Both the position numbers and the translations under genes were made by a program. From Deltaproteobacteria bacterium (GTDB lineage: Bacteria; Desulfobacterota; Desulfarculia; Adiutricales; Adiutricaceae): a stretch of 14,678 nt of DNA. The notes below the pieces were generated by a model, which ran no database searches, was not told the DNA's origin, and saw nothing but the letters and a program-made list of their open reading frames with translations. The stretch spans positions 1 to 14,678 of the forward strand of contig JAITJP010000430.1 of assembly GCA_031278835.1 (NCBI GenBank), in the 5' to 3' direction. Shown one piece after another: positions 1 through 6,844 of this stretch (its first letter is position 1; the number at the start of each line of letters is the position of its first letter).

Positions 1-2883
1 CAAGGGGCCGGAGACCCTGGCCTGGACGGAGTCATGGCCCCCTACTTAACTAGCGGGGGCGGCTCGGGTGGTGATCAGATAAATTTAGCCAGCCCCGGAG
101 CCACTGGGCTGATGCTGCCCAGCAGTCTTAGAAGTCCCGGAAGCCTGGCCGGTGGGGCCAGCGGCTTAAATGGTGGTAACGGCGGAGCCGGGGGCACTGG
201 CGGAGACGGATCGGCCGGCCTAGCTGGGGCTCAGCCCAATGATGGCCTGGCCGGAGCGGCTGGAGCGGGCGGGGCCCTGGGCACTAGCGGCCTGGGTAGC
301 TCCGGGGTTTTGGGCCAGGCTACTGGAAACAATAGCCACTCGACTAGTTTTACCGGCACGGCGCCTGGAGTTGGCGCTCAAGGCAGCCCAGGTGGAGACG
401 GCGGAGCGGCTAGCGCCCCGCTCATACCAGTAACCAATAAATACTCAAATAATCTTGATTTTATCAACATAGTTACTTCCTCGGGCGGGGCCGGCGGCCA
501 GGGCGGCTCCGGAGGTGACGCCGGAGCCAGTGGCGGCAGCGGCGGCAATGGTGAAGCCGGCGGCCTTGGAGCCTTAGCTTATACCGGCACCAGCGCCACG
601 CCCCCGGGCCAAGGGGCCGCCGGCGGGGCTGGCGGGCCAGGCGGAAAGGGCGCTGCTGGGGCCAGCGCCAATAAAAGCCTGGTCTATATCTATCCAGCTA
701 GCGGGCAGCTTATTACCGTGAGCGGGCCGACCAGATTGGTGGGCGGAAGCGGCGGTCCAGGCGGCTCTGGGGGCACCTCCGGCCAAGACCTAAACGGGGT
801 TTTGGGCGGGGCCGGCGGAGATGGCGGAGCGGGCGGGGCGGCTAGTCAGAGCGAGATTTATTTCAAAAGCGCCTCTGGGAGCCCAGTTACGGTGGTTTTT
901 GAAAACCAGGTCACCATTATCTCAGGCAGCGGCGGACCGGGCGGGGCCGGGGGCCTATTAAGATCAACTTCCAGTCAAGCCGTGGGTCAGGGCGGAGCCG
1001 GCGGCCAGGCTTCTGACCTACTAGTGGACTTTGAGGGCGATTTACTTTTAAAGGGACTGGATTTTAGGGTCATTAGCGGAGACGGGGGCCTGGCTGGGGC
1101 CCAAAACCAGGCCAGTAAGGCCAGCCCGGCCGGAGCCGGCGGCCAAATCGCTATTAGTGTTCAAGGTCATCTAAAAATTCTTGATAATAGTAATCTATAT
1201 CTAACTAAAGGCCTTAATCAGGATAGTTTGGCTGGTCAAATAAGCTTTGAAGTTAAAAAGGTCCTTGAGATTTATGAAGATAAAAAGTTTACATTAGTTA
1301 TTAGTAATAATTTAGATGACTTAGTTGATAAGGTGACCTTTAATACCTTATTATTTAATCCAGGCTCTGAATTAGTGACCACGGCTTATGTTTATACCAA
1401 TAATAATAGCGGTTTAACTTCTTTTTATGGGCTTAATAACCTTGATGTCATTAATAAGGCCTCCTGGTCCACCAAGGGGGTCTACGCCCCGGTCACTATA
1501 AATAATGACTTTGTCCGTTTTGACACTAAGGATATTGGGCCCAATGGGCTGATGCTGAGCTTTCAGGGCTCGGAGGGAGTCTTTGAGCTTAGTGATTTTG
1601 ATCCTATGGCCCAGCAGGAAAAGTATTTACTGGTTAGGCCCAGCTGGGCTGATCAGCCTAATTATCGGGTGGACTCCTTTCCGGCCTTTTTGCTCTCGCC
1701 CTATCAGACCAAGAGGCTTAATCTTGGCCTAGTCACTTTGGTCGATCAAACAAGTGGCCAGAACCCGGCCGCCATGTACCTGGGGGCCGACGGCAAGGAG
1801 TATTTTGTCTCCAGGCCCTCGGCCCAGGGGCCCTTGTATGACGATTTCGCCTTTACGGCTGGACTTAGGAGATATTATTGGCAGGTTTATGTGGATAACA
1901 ATCAGGTTGGCCGGCCCCTTTTGGCCCACAACTATTTTACGGCCGAGGCCACCCGGGTTTTTGCCCAAAGCCTCGGGGCGGTTTTGCTGGCCCTGGGCCA
2001 GAGTCAGAACCTAAGCCTAATGGCCTTTGAAAAAATCGACTCCTTTGGGCCCAGTGACCGGGTCTATCTTAACGCCTTTGTGGGCGGGGCTAGGCTTAGG
2101 AGCCAAAGCGGCAGTTACGTCGAGGTCGATAGCCTAAACGCGGCCCTATTTTTGAGTAAAAAAAGCCAATACGACTTTGGTCAGCTAAGTCTAGCTTTAT
2201 TTGGTGAATTTGGTCAAGGTAACTATGATACTTATTCAAACATAGCTAGATACGGTGAAGTCTTTGGTAATGGTGAGCTTACTTATTACGGTGGCGGTTT
2301 TGTTTTAAAAATTAAGTTTAAGGAAAAGGTTTTTATAGAAACTTCCCTTCGAGGCGGCGGCTTTCGTAATGAATATTCTTTAAACAAAGACCCTTGGATT
2401 CAGTTTCCCGAAGTTCACGCCTATGAGAGCCAAAACTCTTACTATGGGGCCCAGCTCGGTCTGGGCCGTGATTTTGACTTAAAGGAAAAAACCAGCCTAA
2501 GGGTTTACGCTCGCTATTTTTGGACCAGAACCGGAAGTGATCAGTTTAAGACCAGCTTTGGCGATCTGGTCAAAATGGAGGCCTCGGATTCTTCCCGGGC
2601 CCGGCTGGGCGCCCGTTTTAGCCGCTTAATCGCCCGAGACACGGTTAGGTTCTATTTTGGGGCCGCCGCTGAGCAAGAATTTGACGGTAAAATCATGGGC
2701 CGCTACGCCCAAGAGCCCATCAGCTGCCCTCCGGAAAGCCAGGGCTTTAGCGGCTTTGGCGAGCTGGGCCTAAACATCTGGCCCACTGATTCCCGGAAAT
2801 TTTCCCTTAACGCCGAAATCTTTGGCTACCTGGGGACTCAAAAGGGCCTGGGCGGCAGCGCCTCCATGGGCTTTAATTTTTAA
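1..2883 (+). CDS. Autotransporter-type surface protein with Gly-rich passenger (5' end outside window)
   Basis: Outer-membrane protein predicted to expose a Gly-rich passenger at the cell surface through a C-terminal beta-barrel. The frame is open from base 1 and the residues before the first ATG (position 34) are also Gly-rich, with no ribosome-binding site there, so the gene is cut by the window edge and its signal peptide is missing. Counting from the ATG at 34, residues 1-130 are Gly/Ala/Ser-rich low complexity, residues about 129-392 are repeated modules of two beta strands plus GGxGGxGG blocks, residues about 400-640 are a Gly-poor passenger or linker, and about 670-949 form the barrel, with alternating aromatic/polar strands and a terminal GFNF typical of outer-membrane proteins (autotransporter beta-domain, Pfam PF03797-like). 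It ends in TAA followed by a terminator. The passenger's function is unknown; adhesin or surface-coat roles are possible. Barrel assignment is by eye. Confidence 0.8.
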   Translation, partial: QGAGDPGLDGVMAPYLTSGGGSGGDQINLASPGATGLMLPSSLRSPGSLAGGASGLNGGNGGAGGTGGDGSAGLAGAQPNDGLAGAAGAGGALGTSGLGSSGVLGQATGNNSHSTSFTGTAPGVGAQGSPGGDGGAASAPLIPVTNKYSNNLDFINIVTSSGGAGGQGGSGGDAGASGGSGGNGEAGGLGALAYTGTSATPPGQGAAGGAGGPGGKGAAGASANKSLVYIYPASGQLITVSGPTRLVGGSGGPGGSGGTSGQDLNGVLGGAGGDGGAGGAASQSEIYFKSASGSPVTVVFENQVTIISGSGGPGGAGGLLRSTSSQAVGQGGAGGQASDLLVDFEGDLLLKGLDFRVISGDGGLAGAQNQASKASPAGAGGQIAISVQGHLKILDNSNLYLTKGLNQDSLAGQISFEVKKVLEIYEDKKFTLVISNNLDDLVDKVTFNTLLFNPGSELVTTAYVYTNNNSGLTSFYGLNNLDVINKASWSTKGVYAPVTINNDFVRFDTKDIGPNGLMLSFQGSEGVFELSDFDPMAQQEKYLLVRPSWADQPNYRVDSFPAFLLSPYQTKRLNLGLVTLVDQTSGQNPAAMYLGADGKEYFVSRPSAQGPLYDDFAFTAGLRRYYWQVYVDNNQVGRPLLAHNYFTAEATRVFAQSLGAVLLALGQSQNLSLMAFEKIDSFGPSDRVYLNAFVGGARLRSQSGSYVEVDSLNAALFLSKKSQYDFGQLSLALFGEFGQGNYDTYSNIARYGEVFGNGELTYYGGGFVLKIKFKEKVFIETSLRGGGFRNEYSLNKDPWIQFPEVHAYESQNSYYGAQLGLGRDFDLKEKTSLRVYARYFWTRTGSDQFKTSFGDLVKMEASDSSRARLGARFSRLIARDTVRFYFGAAAEQEFDGKIMGRYAQEPISCPPESQGFSGFGELGLNIWPTDSRKFSLNAEIFGYLGTQKGLGGSASMGFNF
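418..1209 (+). repeat. Degenerate protein repeat region: beta-strand pair plus polyglycine blocks
   Basis: About five degenerate modules in the autotransporter passenger. Each has a first strand (for example SLVYIYPASG, SEIYFKSASG, DLLVDFEGD, IAISVQGH), a second strand (QLITVSGPTRLV, PVTVVFENQVTII, LLLKGLDFRVI), a Gly block such as GGSGGPGGSGG, a variable linker, and a second block such as GGAGGDGGAGG. First strands start near residues 129, 214, 273, 328 and 372 (numbered from the ATG at 34), and the last modules lose most of their glycine. Structure and function are inferred only. Confidence 0.65.
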
Positions 2884-2931
2884 AGCCAATAAAAAAAGCT
2901 TAAGTTATGATTATTTGGGGCTAGGCTCTTA

Positions 2932-2953
2932 GGGGGCCGGCCCCCTTTTTTTT
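2932..2953 (+). terminator. Rho-independent terminator of the autotransporter gene
   Basis: Perfect GC palindrome (five G, CCGG, five C) at 2932-2945 followed immediately by eight T residues (2946-2953), 48 bp after the TAA stop. The stem would be five G-C pairs closing a CCGG loop. Position and structure fit termination of the surface-protein transcript. Confidence 0.8.
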
Positions 2954-3145
2954 ACCCGCTTTATGAAGACCCTGGCCAAAGGGCCTAGCCGGCCCCGGCT
3001 GGCTTTTGGCCGCCAAAAAGGACTGTGGGCCCAGGTCAGGCTGGGCCGGCCCTCCTGGGGCCGATTTGAGGCCTTAAAATTGAAATTTTTGGGGGGCCAG
3101 AGCTGCCCAAAAAGCCGGCCCGGGGCTGGCCCGGGGCTGGCCTTA
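2954..3145. other. Hairpin-dense GC-rich intergenic segment, no convincing gene
   Basis: Gene-free GC-rich stretch between the terminator and the AT-rich adhE promoter region. I see three inverted repeats: TTTTGG/CCAAAA (3004-3018, loop 3), GGCCCAG/CTGGGCC (3028-3047, loop 6) and TTTTTGGG/CCCAAAAA (3086-3113, loop 12). Open frames of 64-73 codons exist on both strands but lack ribosome-binding sites and look like by-products of GGCC-rich composition. It could be a structured RNA or a dispersed palindromic repeat; nothing here proves transcription. Confidence 0.4.
3117..3142. repeat. 11-bp tandem repeat GGCCCGGGGCT, two copies plus partial third
   Basis: GGCCCGGGGCT occurs at 3117-3127 and again, identical, at 3128-3138, followed by GGCC. 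It closes the GC-rich intergenic segment. It may be simple slippage in GGCC-rich DNA. Confidence 0.7.
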
Positions 3146-3211
3146 GTCAAAGTATAACCTTATGGGATGATCATGGTTAAATAGACTATAAAAATCTAGA
3201 CTTAGAAAAAG

Positions 3212-3236
3212 AGTCAAATTATTTAATTATTTGACT
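3212..3236. promoter_or_regulatory. 25-bp near-perfect palindrome, candidate operator upstream of adhE
   Basis: AGTCAAAT and ATTTGACT flank a 9-bp AT-rich centre. Over 25 bp only one symmetric pair (plus the central base) breaks the symmetry. It lies 20 bp upstream of the -35 of the proposed adhE promoter, where a dimeric regulator could act. A further half-site, AGTCAAA, occurs at 3145-3151. Redox repressors such as Rex often control adhE, but the half-sites and spacing differ from the usual Rex operator (TTGTGA-N6-TCACAA type), so the cognate factor is unassigned. Confidence 0.5.
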
Positions 3237-3256
3237 ATTATATGGAAATTTTTTTC

Positions 3257-3285
3257 TTGACCAGTACTGATTAAGGTGATAAAAG
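3257..3285 (+). promoter_or_regulatory. Candidate sigma70-type promoter of adhE
   Basis: TTGACC at 3257-3262 (5 of 6 to the -35 consensus), a 17-bp spacer, then TAAAAG at 3280-3285 (4 of 6 to -10), inside an AT-rich block that contrasts with the flanking DNA. It would give an untranslated leader of about 80 nt, which holds a tight hairpin (GCCCC/GGGGC, 3333-3345) 15 nt before the AGGAG ribosome-binding site at 3361-3365. Confidence 0.5.
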
Positions 3286-3371
3286 TAGGTACTAAGAAAT
3301 AGAGAGGCCCTTAGCCCTCTGGAGCCGGACTGGCCCCGGAGGGGCGGGCTTTAGTGGACTAGGAGTGGTTT

Positions 3372-5984
3372 ATGGGCGACAAGGCTTATCCAGTGACCGA
3401 CGATTTGGAGAGTTTGGAAATGACCCTGGAGCGGGTTAGGGCGGCCCAGCGAGTCTTGGCCGGCTATGAGCAAGCCGGGGTTGACCGGATATTTACGGCC
3501 GCGGCCAAGGCGGCCAACCGGGCCAGGATTCCCTTGGCCATGATGGCCGTTGAGGAAACCGGCATGGGGGTCATGGAAGACAAGGTCATTAAGAATCATT
3601 ACGCCGCCGAGTATGTCCATAACGCTTATCGAAATACCATAACTTGCGGGGTCATTGAAGAAAATGTGGCGGCTGGCTATAAGAAGATAGCCCAGCCCAT
3701 GGGCCTAATCGCCGCCGTCATTCCCACCACCAATCCCACCTCAACGGTCATTTTTAAGATCTTGATTTGTCTTAAGACCAGAAACGGTATCGTCATTAGC
3801 CCGCATCCAAGAGCCAAGCTCTCTTCGGTGGCCGCGGCCAAGATTCTACTGGAAGCGGCCGTGGCGGCTGGAGCCCCCCAGGATATCATTGGCTGGATTG
3901 ATAAGCCCAGTTTAGAGCTAACCAGTAAGGTCATGTCCGAGGCCGATTTGATCTTGGCCACCGGGGGTCCGGGCATGGTCAAGGCGGCCTATTCCTCGGG
4001 CAAACCGGCCCTGGGCGTGGGCTCGGGTAACGTGCCCGTGATCATCGATGAGAGCGCTGATCTGCTTTTGGCCGTAAACTCGATCGTTTTGTCAAAGACC
4101 TTTGATAATGGCATGATCTGCGCTTCCGAGCAGGCCGTCATCGCCTTGGAGAGCGTCTACCAGGAAGTTAAGCGGGAATTTATCAAAAGGGGCTGCTATG
4201 TTTTTAAAGCCGAGGAGCTTGATAGGGCCCGCCAGACCATCATGGTTAACGGGGCGGTTAGCGCCGCCATTGTTGGCCAAAAGGCCGTCAAAATCGCTGG
4301 CATGGCCGGAATCTTGGTGCCCGAGGAAACCAAGATACTAATTGGCGAAGTCGAAAAAGTCGATTTGAGCGAGGAGTTTGCCCACGAAAAGCTCTCCCCG
4401 GTTTTGGCCCTGTATCGGGCCACGGATTTTGAGGAGGCCCTGGAAAAGGCCCAGAGGCTGGTGGAAGATGGCGGCCTGGGTCACACCGCCTCGCTTTATT
4501 TGGACGCGGCCAATCAAAGGGAAAAAATCGAGCGATTTACTCAAAAGCTTAGGACTTGCCGGATCTTGGTCAACACGCCCTCGTCCCATGGCGGCATTGG
4601 CGACTTGTATAATTTTAAACTCTCACCGTCTTTGACCCTGGGCTGCGGCACCTGGGGCGGCAACGGCGTTAGCGAAAACGTTGGCGTTAAGCATCTTTTA
4701 AACTATAAAATCGTGGCCGAGAGAAGAGAAAACATGCTCTGGTTTAGGACACCATCCAAAGTTTACATGAAAAGAGGCTCTCTAGAAGTGGCCTTGGAAG
4801 AATTGGTTAATGTTTTAGGAAAAAAGAGAATTTTCTGCGTTACCGATTCATTTTTATATAAAAACGGCCATCTAAAACCCTTACTTGATAAGCTTGAGGC
4901 TCTCAAGGTTGACAGAGAGGTCTTTTTTGAGGTGGAACCTGACCCGACCTTGGCCAGCGCCCAGGCCGGGGCGGCCCGGCTTAAGGCCTTTGAACCAGAG
5001 GCCATCGTGGCCCTGGGCGGCGGCAGCGCCATGGACGCGGCCAAGATCATGTGGCTTCTCTACGAGCGGCCCGAGGTGGACTTTTTGGACTTGGCCATGC
5101 GCTTTATGGATATCCGCAAAAGGGTTTTTACCTACCCCAAGCTGGGTAAAAAAGCCCTGTTCATGGCCGTTCCCACCACGGCCGGGACCGGTTCCGAGGT
5201 CACCCCCTTTGCCGTCATTACCGACCAGACCACGGGTCTAAAATACCCCCTGGCCGATTATGAACTAATGCCGGAAATAGCCGTGGTTGACGCCGATCTG
5301 CAGATGAGCGCCCCGCCCGGCCTAACGGCGGCCAGCGGCATTGACGCCGCCGTGCATAGTTTGGAGGCCTACGCCTCGATGTTGGCCACGCCCTATACCG
5401 ATGCCTTGGCCCTGGGGGCCTTGGAACTAATCTTTGAACACCTGCCGGCCGCCTACCAGCTGGGGGCCAAAGCCCCCCTGGCCAGAGAAAAAATGGCCGA
5501 CGCCGCCACCATGGCCGGCATGGCCTTTGCCAACGCTTTTTTGGGTATCTGTCATTCTCTGGCCCATAAACTGGGGGCCTTTTTTCACCTGCCCCATGGC
5601 CTGGCCAATGCCCTTTTGATTAACCGGGTCATGAAGTTTAACGCCTCCGAGCGGCCCACCAAGATGGGCGCCTTCCCCCAATACGGCCAGCCCATGGCCC
5701 TTTCAAGCTACGCCCGGCTGGCCAGAAAACTGGGCTGGGGCGGCTCCAGCCCAGAGGAGAGCTTTAATAACTTACTTAGTCGGCTCGATGCCCTTAAGGC
5801 TCAGATTGGCATAAAGGCCAGTATCGCCGAGTACGGCATCAAGGAAGACCATTTTATGGCCAAGATTGATGGCATGAGTTTGGCCGCCTTTGACGATCAG
5901 TGCACCGGGGCCAACCCCCGCTACCCGCTGGTCGCCGAGATTAAGGCCATTTATTTAGAGGCTTATTACGGCAAGGGGGAGTAG
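3372..5984 (+). CDS. adhE: Bifunctional acetaldehyde-CoA/alcohol dehydrogenase AdhE
   Basis: Cytoplasmic fermentative enzyme: reduces acetyl-CoA to acetaldehyde, then to ethanol, reoxidising two NADH. At 870 residues it has the normal AdhE length and two-domain layout. The N-terminal acylating aldehyde dehydrogenase domain (to about residue 440) has the catalytic Cys250 in NGMICASEQ. The C-terminal iron alcohol dehydrogenase domain has the nucleotide-binding GGGSAMDAAK and PTTAGTGSEVTPF motifs. The metal ligands Asp658, His662, His728 and His742 keep exactly the spacing of the E. coli ligands (653, 657, 723, 737). The ATG at 3372 is preceded by AGGAG (3361-3365) with 6-nt spacing. Family members assemble into helical filaments (spirosomes), which I expect here too. 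The only nearby partner on this strand is the downstream kinase gene, with no terminator between. Confidence 0.97.
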   Translation: MGDKAYPVTDDLESLEMTLERVRAAQRVLAGYEQAGVDRIFTAAAKAANRARIPLAMMAVEETGMGVMEDKVIKNHYAAEYVHNAYRNTITCGVIEENVAAGYKKIAQPMGLIAAVIPTTNPTSTVIFKILICLKTRNGIVISPHPRAKLSSVAAAKILLEAAVAAGAPQDIIGWIDKPSLELTSKVMSEADLILATGGPGMVKAAYSSGKPALGVGSGNVPVIIDESADLLLAVNSIVLSKTFDNGMICASEQAVIALESVYQEVKREFIKRGCYVFKAEELDRARQTIMVNGAVSAAIVGQKAVKIAGMAGILVPEETKILIGEVEKVDLSEEFAHEKLSPVLALYRATDFEEALEKAQRLVEDGGLGHTASLYLDAANQREKIERFTQKLRTCRILVNTPSSHGGIGDLYNFKLSPSLTLGCGTWGGNGVSENVGVKHLLNYKIVAERRENMLWFRTPSKVYMKRGSLEVALEELVNVLGKKRIFCVTDSFLYKNGHLKPLLDKLEALKVDREVFFEVEPDPTLASAQAGAARLKAFEPEAIVALGGGSAMDAAKIMWLLYERPEVDFLDLAMRFMDIRKRVFTYPKLGKKALFMAVPTTAGTGSEVTPFAVITDQTTGLKYPLADYELMPEIAVVDADLQMSAPPGLTAASGIDAAVHSLEAYASMLATPYTDALALGALELIFEHLPAAYQLGAKAPLAREKMADAATMAGMAFANAFLGICHSLAHKLGAFFHLPHGLANALLINRVMKFNASERPTKMGAFPQYGQPMALSSYARLARKLGWGGSSPEESFNNLLSRLDALKAQIGIKASIAEYGIKEDHFMAKIDGMSLAAFDDQCTGANPRYPLVAEIKAIYLEAYYGKGE

Positions 5985-6059
5985 CGGCCATGACTGATAG
6001 AATCGATTTGGGACAAATTAGGGGGCAAGGGGGCCAGCAAACAAATGACTGATAGAATC
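5970..6059 (+). repeat. Decayed ~55-bp tandem duplication at the adhE-kinase junction
   Basis: GGCAAGGGGG at 5970-5979 recurs at 6024-6033 (offset 54), and ATGACTGATAGAATC at 5990-6004 recurs at 6045-6059 (offset 55). Two matches in the same order with nearly equal offset point to a tandem duplication with a 1-bp indel and decay between. The first copy overlaps the last codons and stop of adhE and carries its own Shine-Dalgarno and ATG; the second carries the start of the kinase gene. Confidence 0.8.
5990..6052 (+). CDS. Possible 20-codon leader ORF overlapping the kinase start
   Basis: An ATG at 5990, five bases after the adhE stop and preceded by GGGGGAG (5975-5981), opens a 20-codon frame (MTDRIDLGQ...) ending at TGA 6050-6052, eight bases past the kinase start. 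Its first five residues equal those of the kinase because the start region is duplicated. It may be only a relic, but if translated it would deliver ribosomes to the kinase start by termination-reinitiation. No evidence for a functional peptide. Confidence 0.25.
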   Translation: MTDRIDLGQIRGQGGQQTND

Positions 6060-6794
6060 ATTTTGACGCGAAGGGAACATAAGAGTATCGAAAGGCAAGG
6101 AGATCTGGTTTATAAGATTTTTGATAACCACTTTCCCACCTCTGACGTCTTAAACGAGGCCTTAAATCAAGCTCGGGTCTGGGAGTCTGGACTATCCATA
6201 CCCAAAGTCATTGAAATAAAAAGGTCTGAAGAGAGTTTGACCATTGTCATGGAGTACCTGGAGGGCCAGCCCTTGGATAAGATCATGGATGAAAATCCCC
6301 AAGAGGCCGGGCCACTAATGAACCGCTTGGTCGACATCCAGCTGGAAAGCCAGAGCCGCACGGTCAGATTATTAAACCCCATGAAGGAGAAGATGATTAG
6401 GCAAATTTCCGAGGCCCCCTTGGATCCAACCATCCGCTACGATCTGCACACCCGGGTCGAAGCCATGCCTAGGCGCTTTAAGCTCTGCCACGGGGACTTT
6501 AATCCCTCAAACGTTTTAATCAAAAGTGATGGAGGCTACGCCATCTTGGACTGGTCCCACGCCACCCAGGGCGACCCAGCCGCCGAGGCGGCCCGCACCT
6601 ATTTACTTTTTAAACTCCTGGAGCAAAACGATCGGGCTGAGGCTTATTTGGAAACCTATTGTCTCAAGGCCGGCCTGAAGCGTAATGAAGTCAACAAATG
6701 GCTACCCATCGTGGCCGGTTGTCAGACTCTTAAAGGCGATCAGCGGGAAAAGGAATTTTTGATGAGATGGGTTAACGTCTTTGACTTTGAATGA
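6045..6794 (+). CDS. APH/choline-kinase-fold small-molecule phosphotransferase
   Basis: Predicted cytoplasmic ATP-dependent kinase of the aminoglycoside phosphotransferase superfamily (Pfam PF01636-like), 249 residues, somewhat short for the family. Visible motifs: Lys24 in VYKIFD (ATP-binding lysine), Glu38 in LNEAL (likely salt-bridge partner), the hinge VMEYLEGQPL, the catalytic loop HGDFNPSNVL with His149, Asp151 and Asn156, and the metal-binding Asp169 in ILDWS. No transmembrane segment or signal peptide. The pattern recalls a subfamily I know as TIGR02172 (described from Fibrobacter), from memory only. The substrate cannot be read from sequence, and calling it antibiotic resistance is not justified. 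The ATG at 6045 was chosen because the conserved N-terminus continues from it; AAGGGGG lies at 6027-6033. It probably shares the adhE transcript. Confidence 0.85.
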   Translation: MTDRIILTRREHKSIERQGDLVYKIFDNHFPTSDVLNEALNQARVWESGLSIPKVIEIKRSEESLTIVMEYLEGQPLDKIMDENPQEAGPLMNRLVDIQLESQSRTVRLLNPMKEKMIRQISEAPLDPTIRYDLHTRVEAMPRRFKLCHGDFNPSNVLIKSDGGYAILDWSHATQGDPAAEAARTYLLFKLLEQNDRAEAYLETYCLKAGLKRNEVNKWLPIVAGCQTLKGDQREKEFLMRWVNVFDFE

Positions 6795-6808
6795 ACCGGC
6801 CATCAGCC

Positions 6809-6842
6809 AAAAAAAAACCGGCCCCAGGGGCCGGTTTTTTTT
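6809..6842. terminator. Bidirectional intrinsic terminator between kinase and nuoN
   Basis: Nine A (6809-6817), a CCGGCCCC/GGGGCCGG inverted repeat around A6826, then eight T (6835-6842). The A and T tracts make it work on both strands. It sits between two convergent stop codons (6792-6794 and 6845-6847), so it should end both the adhE-kinase and nuo transcripts. Confidence 0.9.
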
Positions 6843-6844
6843 GG

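Noticed and set aside
2929..3157. Open frames of 64 and 73 codons on opposite strands in the intergenic region
   Set aside because: No ribosome-binding sites, mutually antisense, with composition explained by GGCC-rich DNA; one starts inside the terminator.
3212..3236. Rex or HcpR operator assignment for the palindrome
   Set aside because: Half-site sequence, spacing and orientation do not match the consensus forms I know, so no factor is named.
3677..3982. 101-codon minus-strand open frame inside adhE
   Set aside because: Shadow of the aldehyde dehydrogenase domain, which is strongly conserved in the plus frame.
6045..6794. Aminoglycoside resistance gene
   Set aside because: Only the general APH kinase fold is visible; the family covers many metabolic kinases, and context with adhE gives no sign of a resistance cassette or mobile element.
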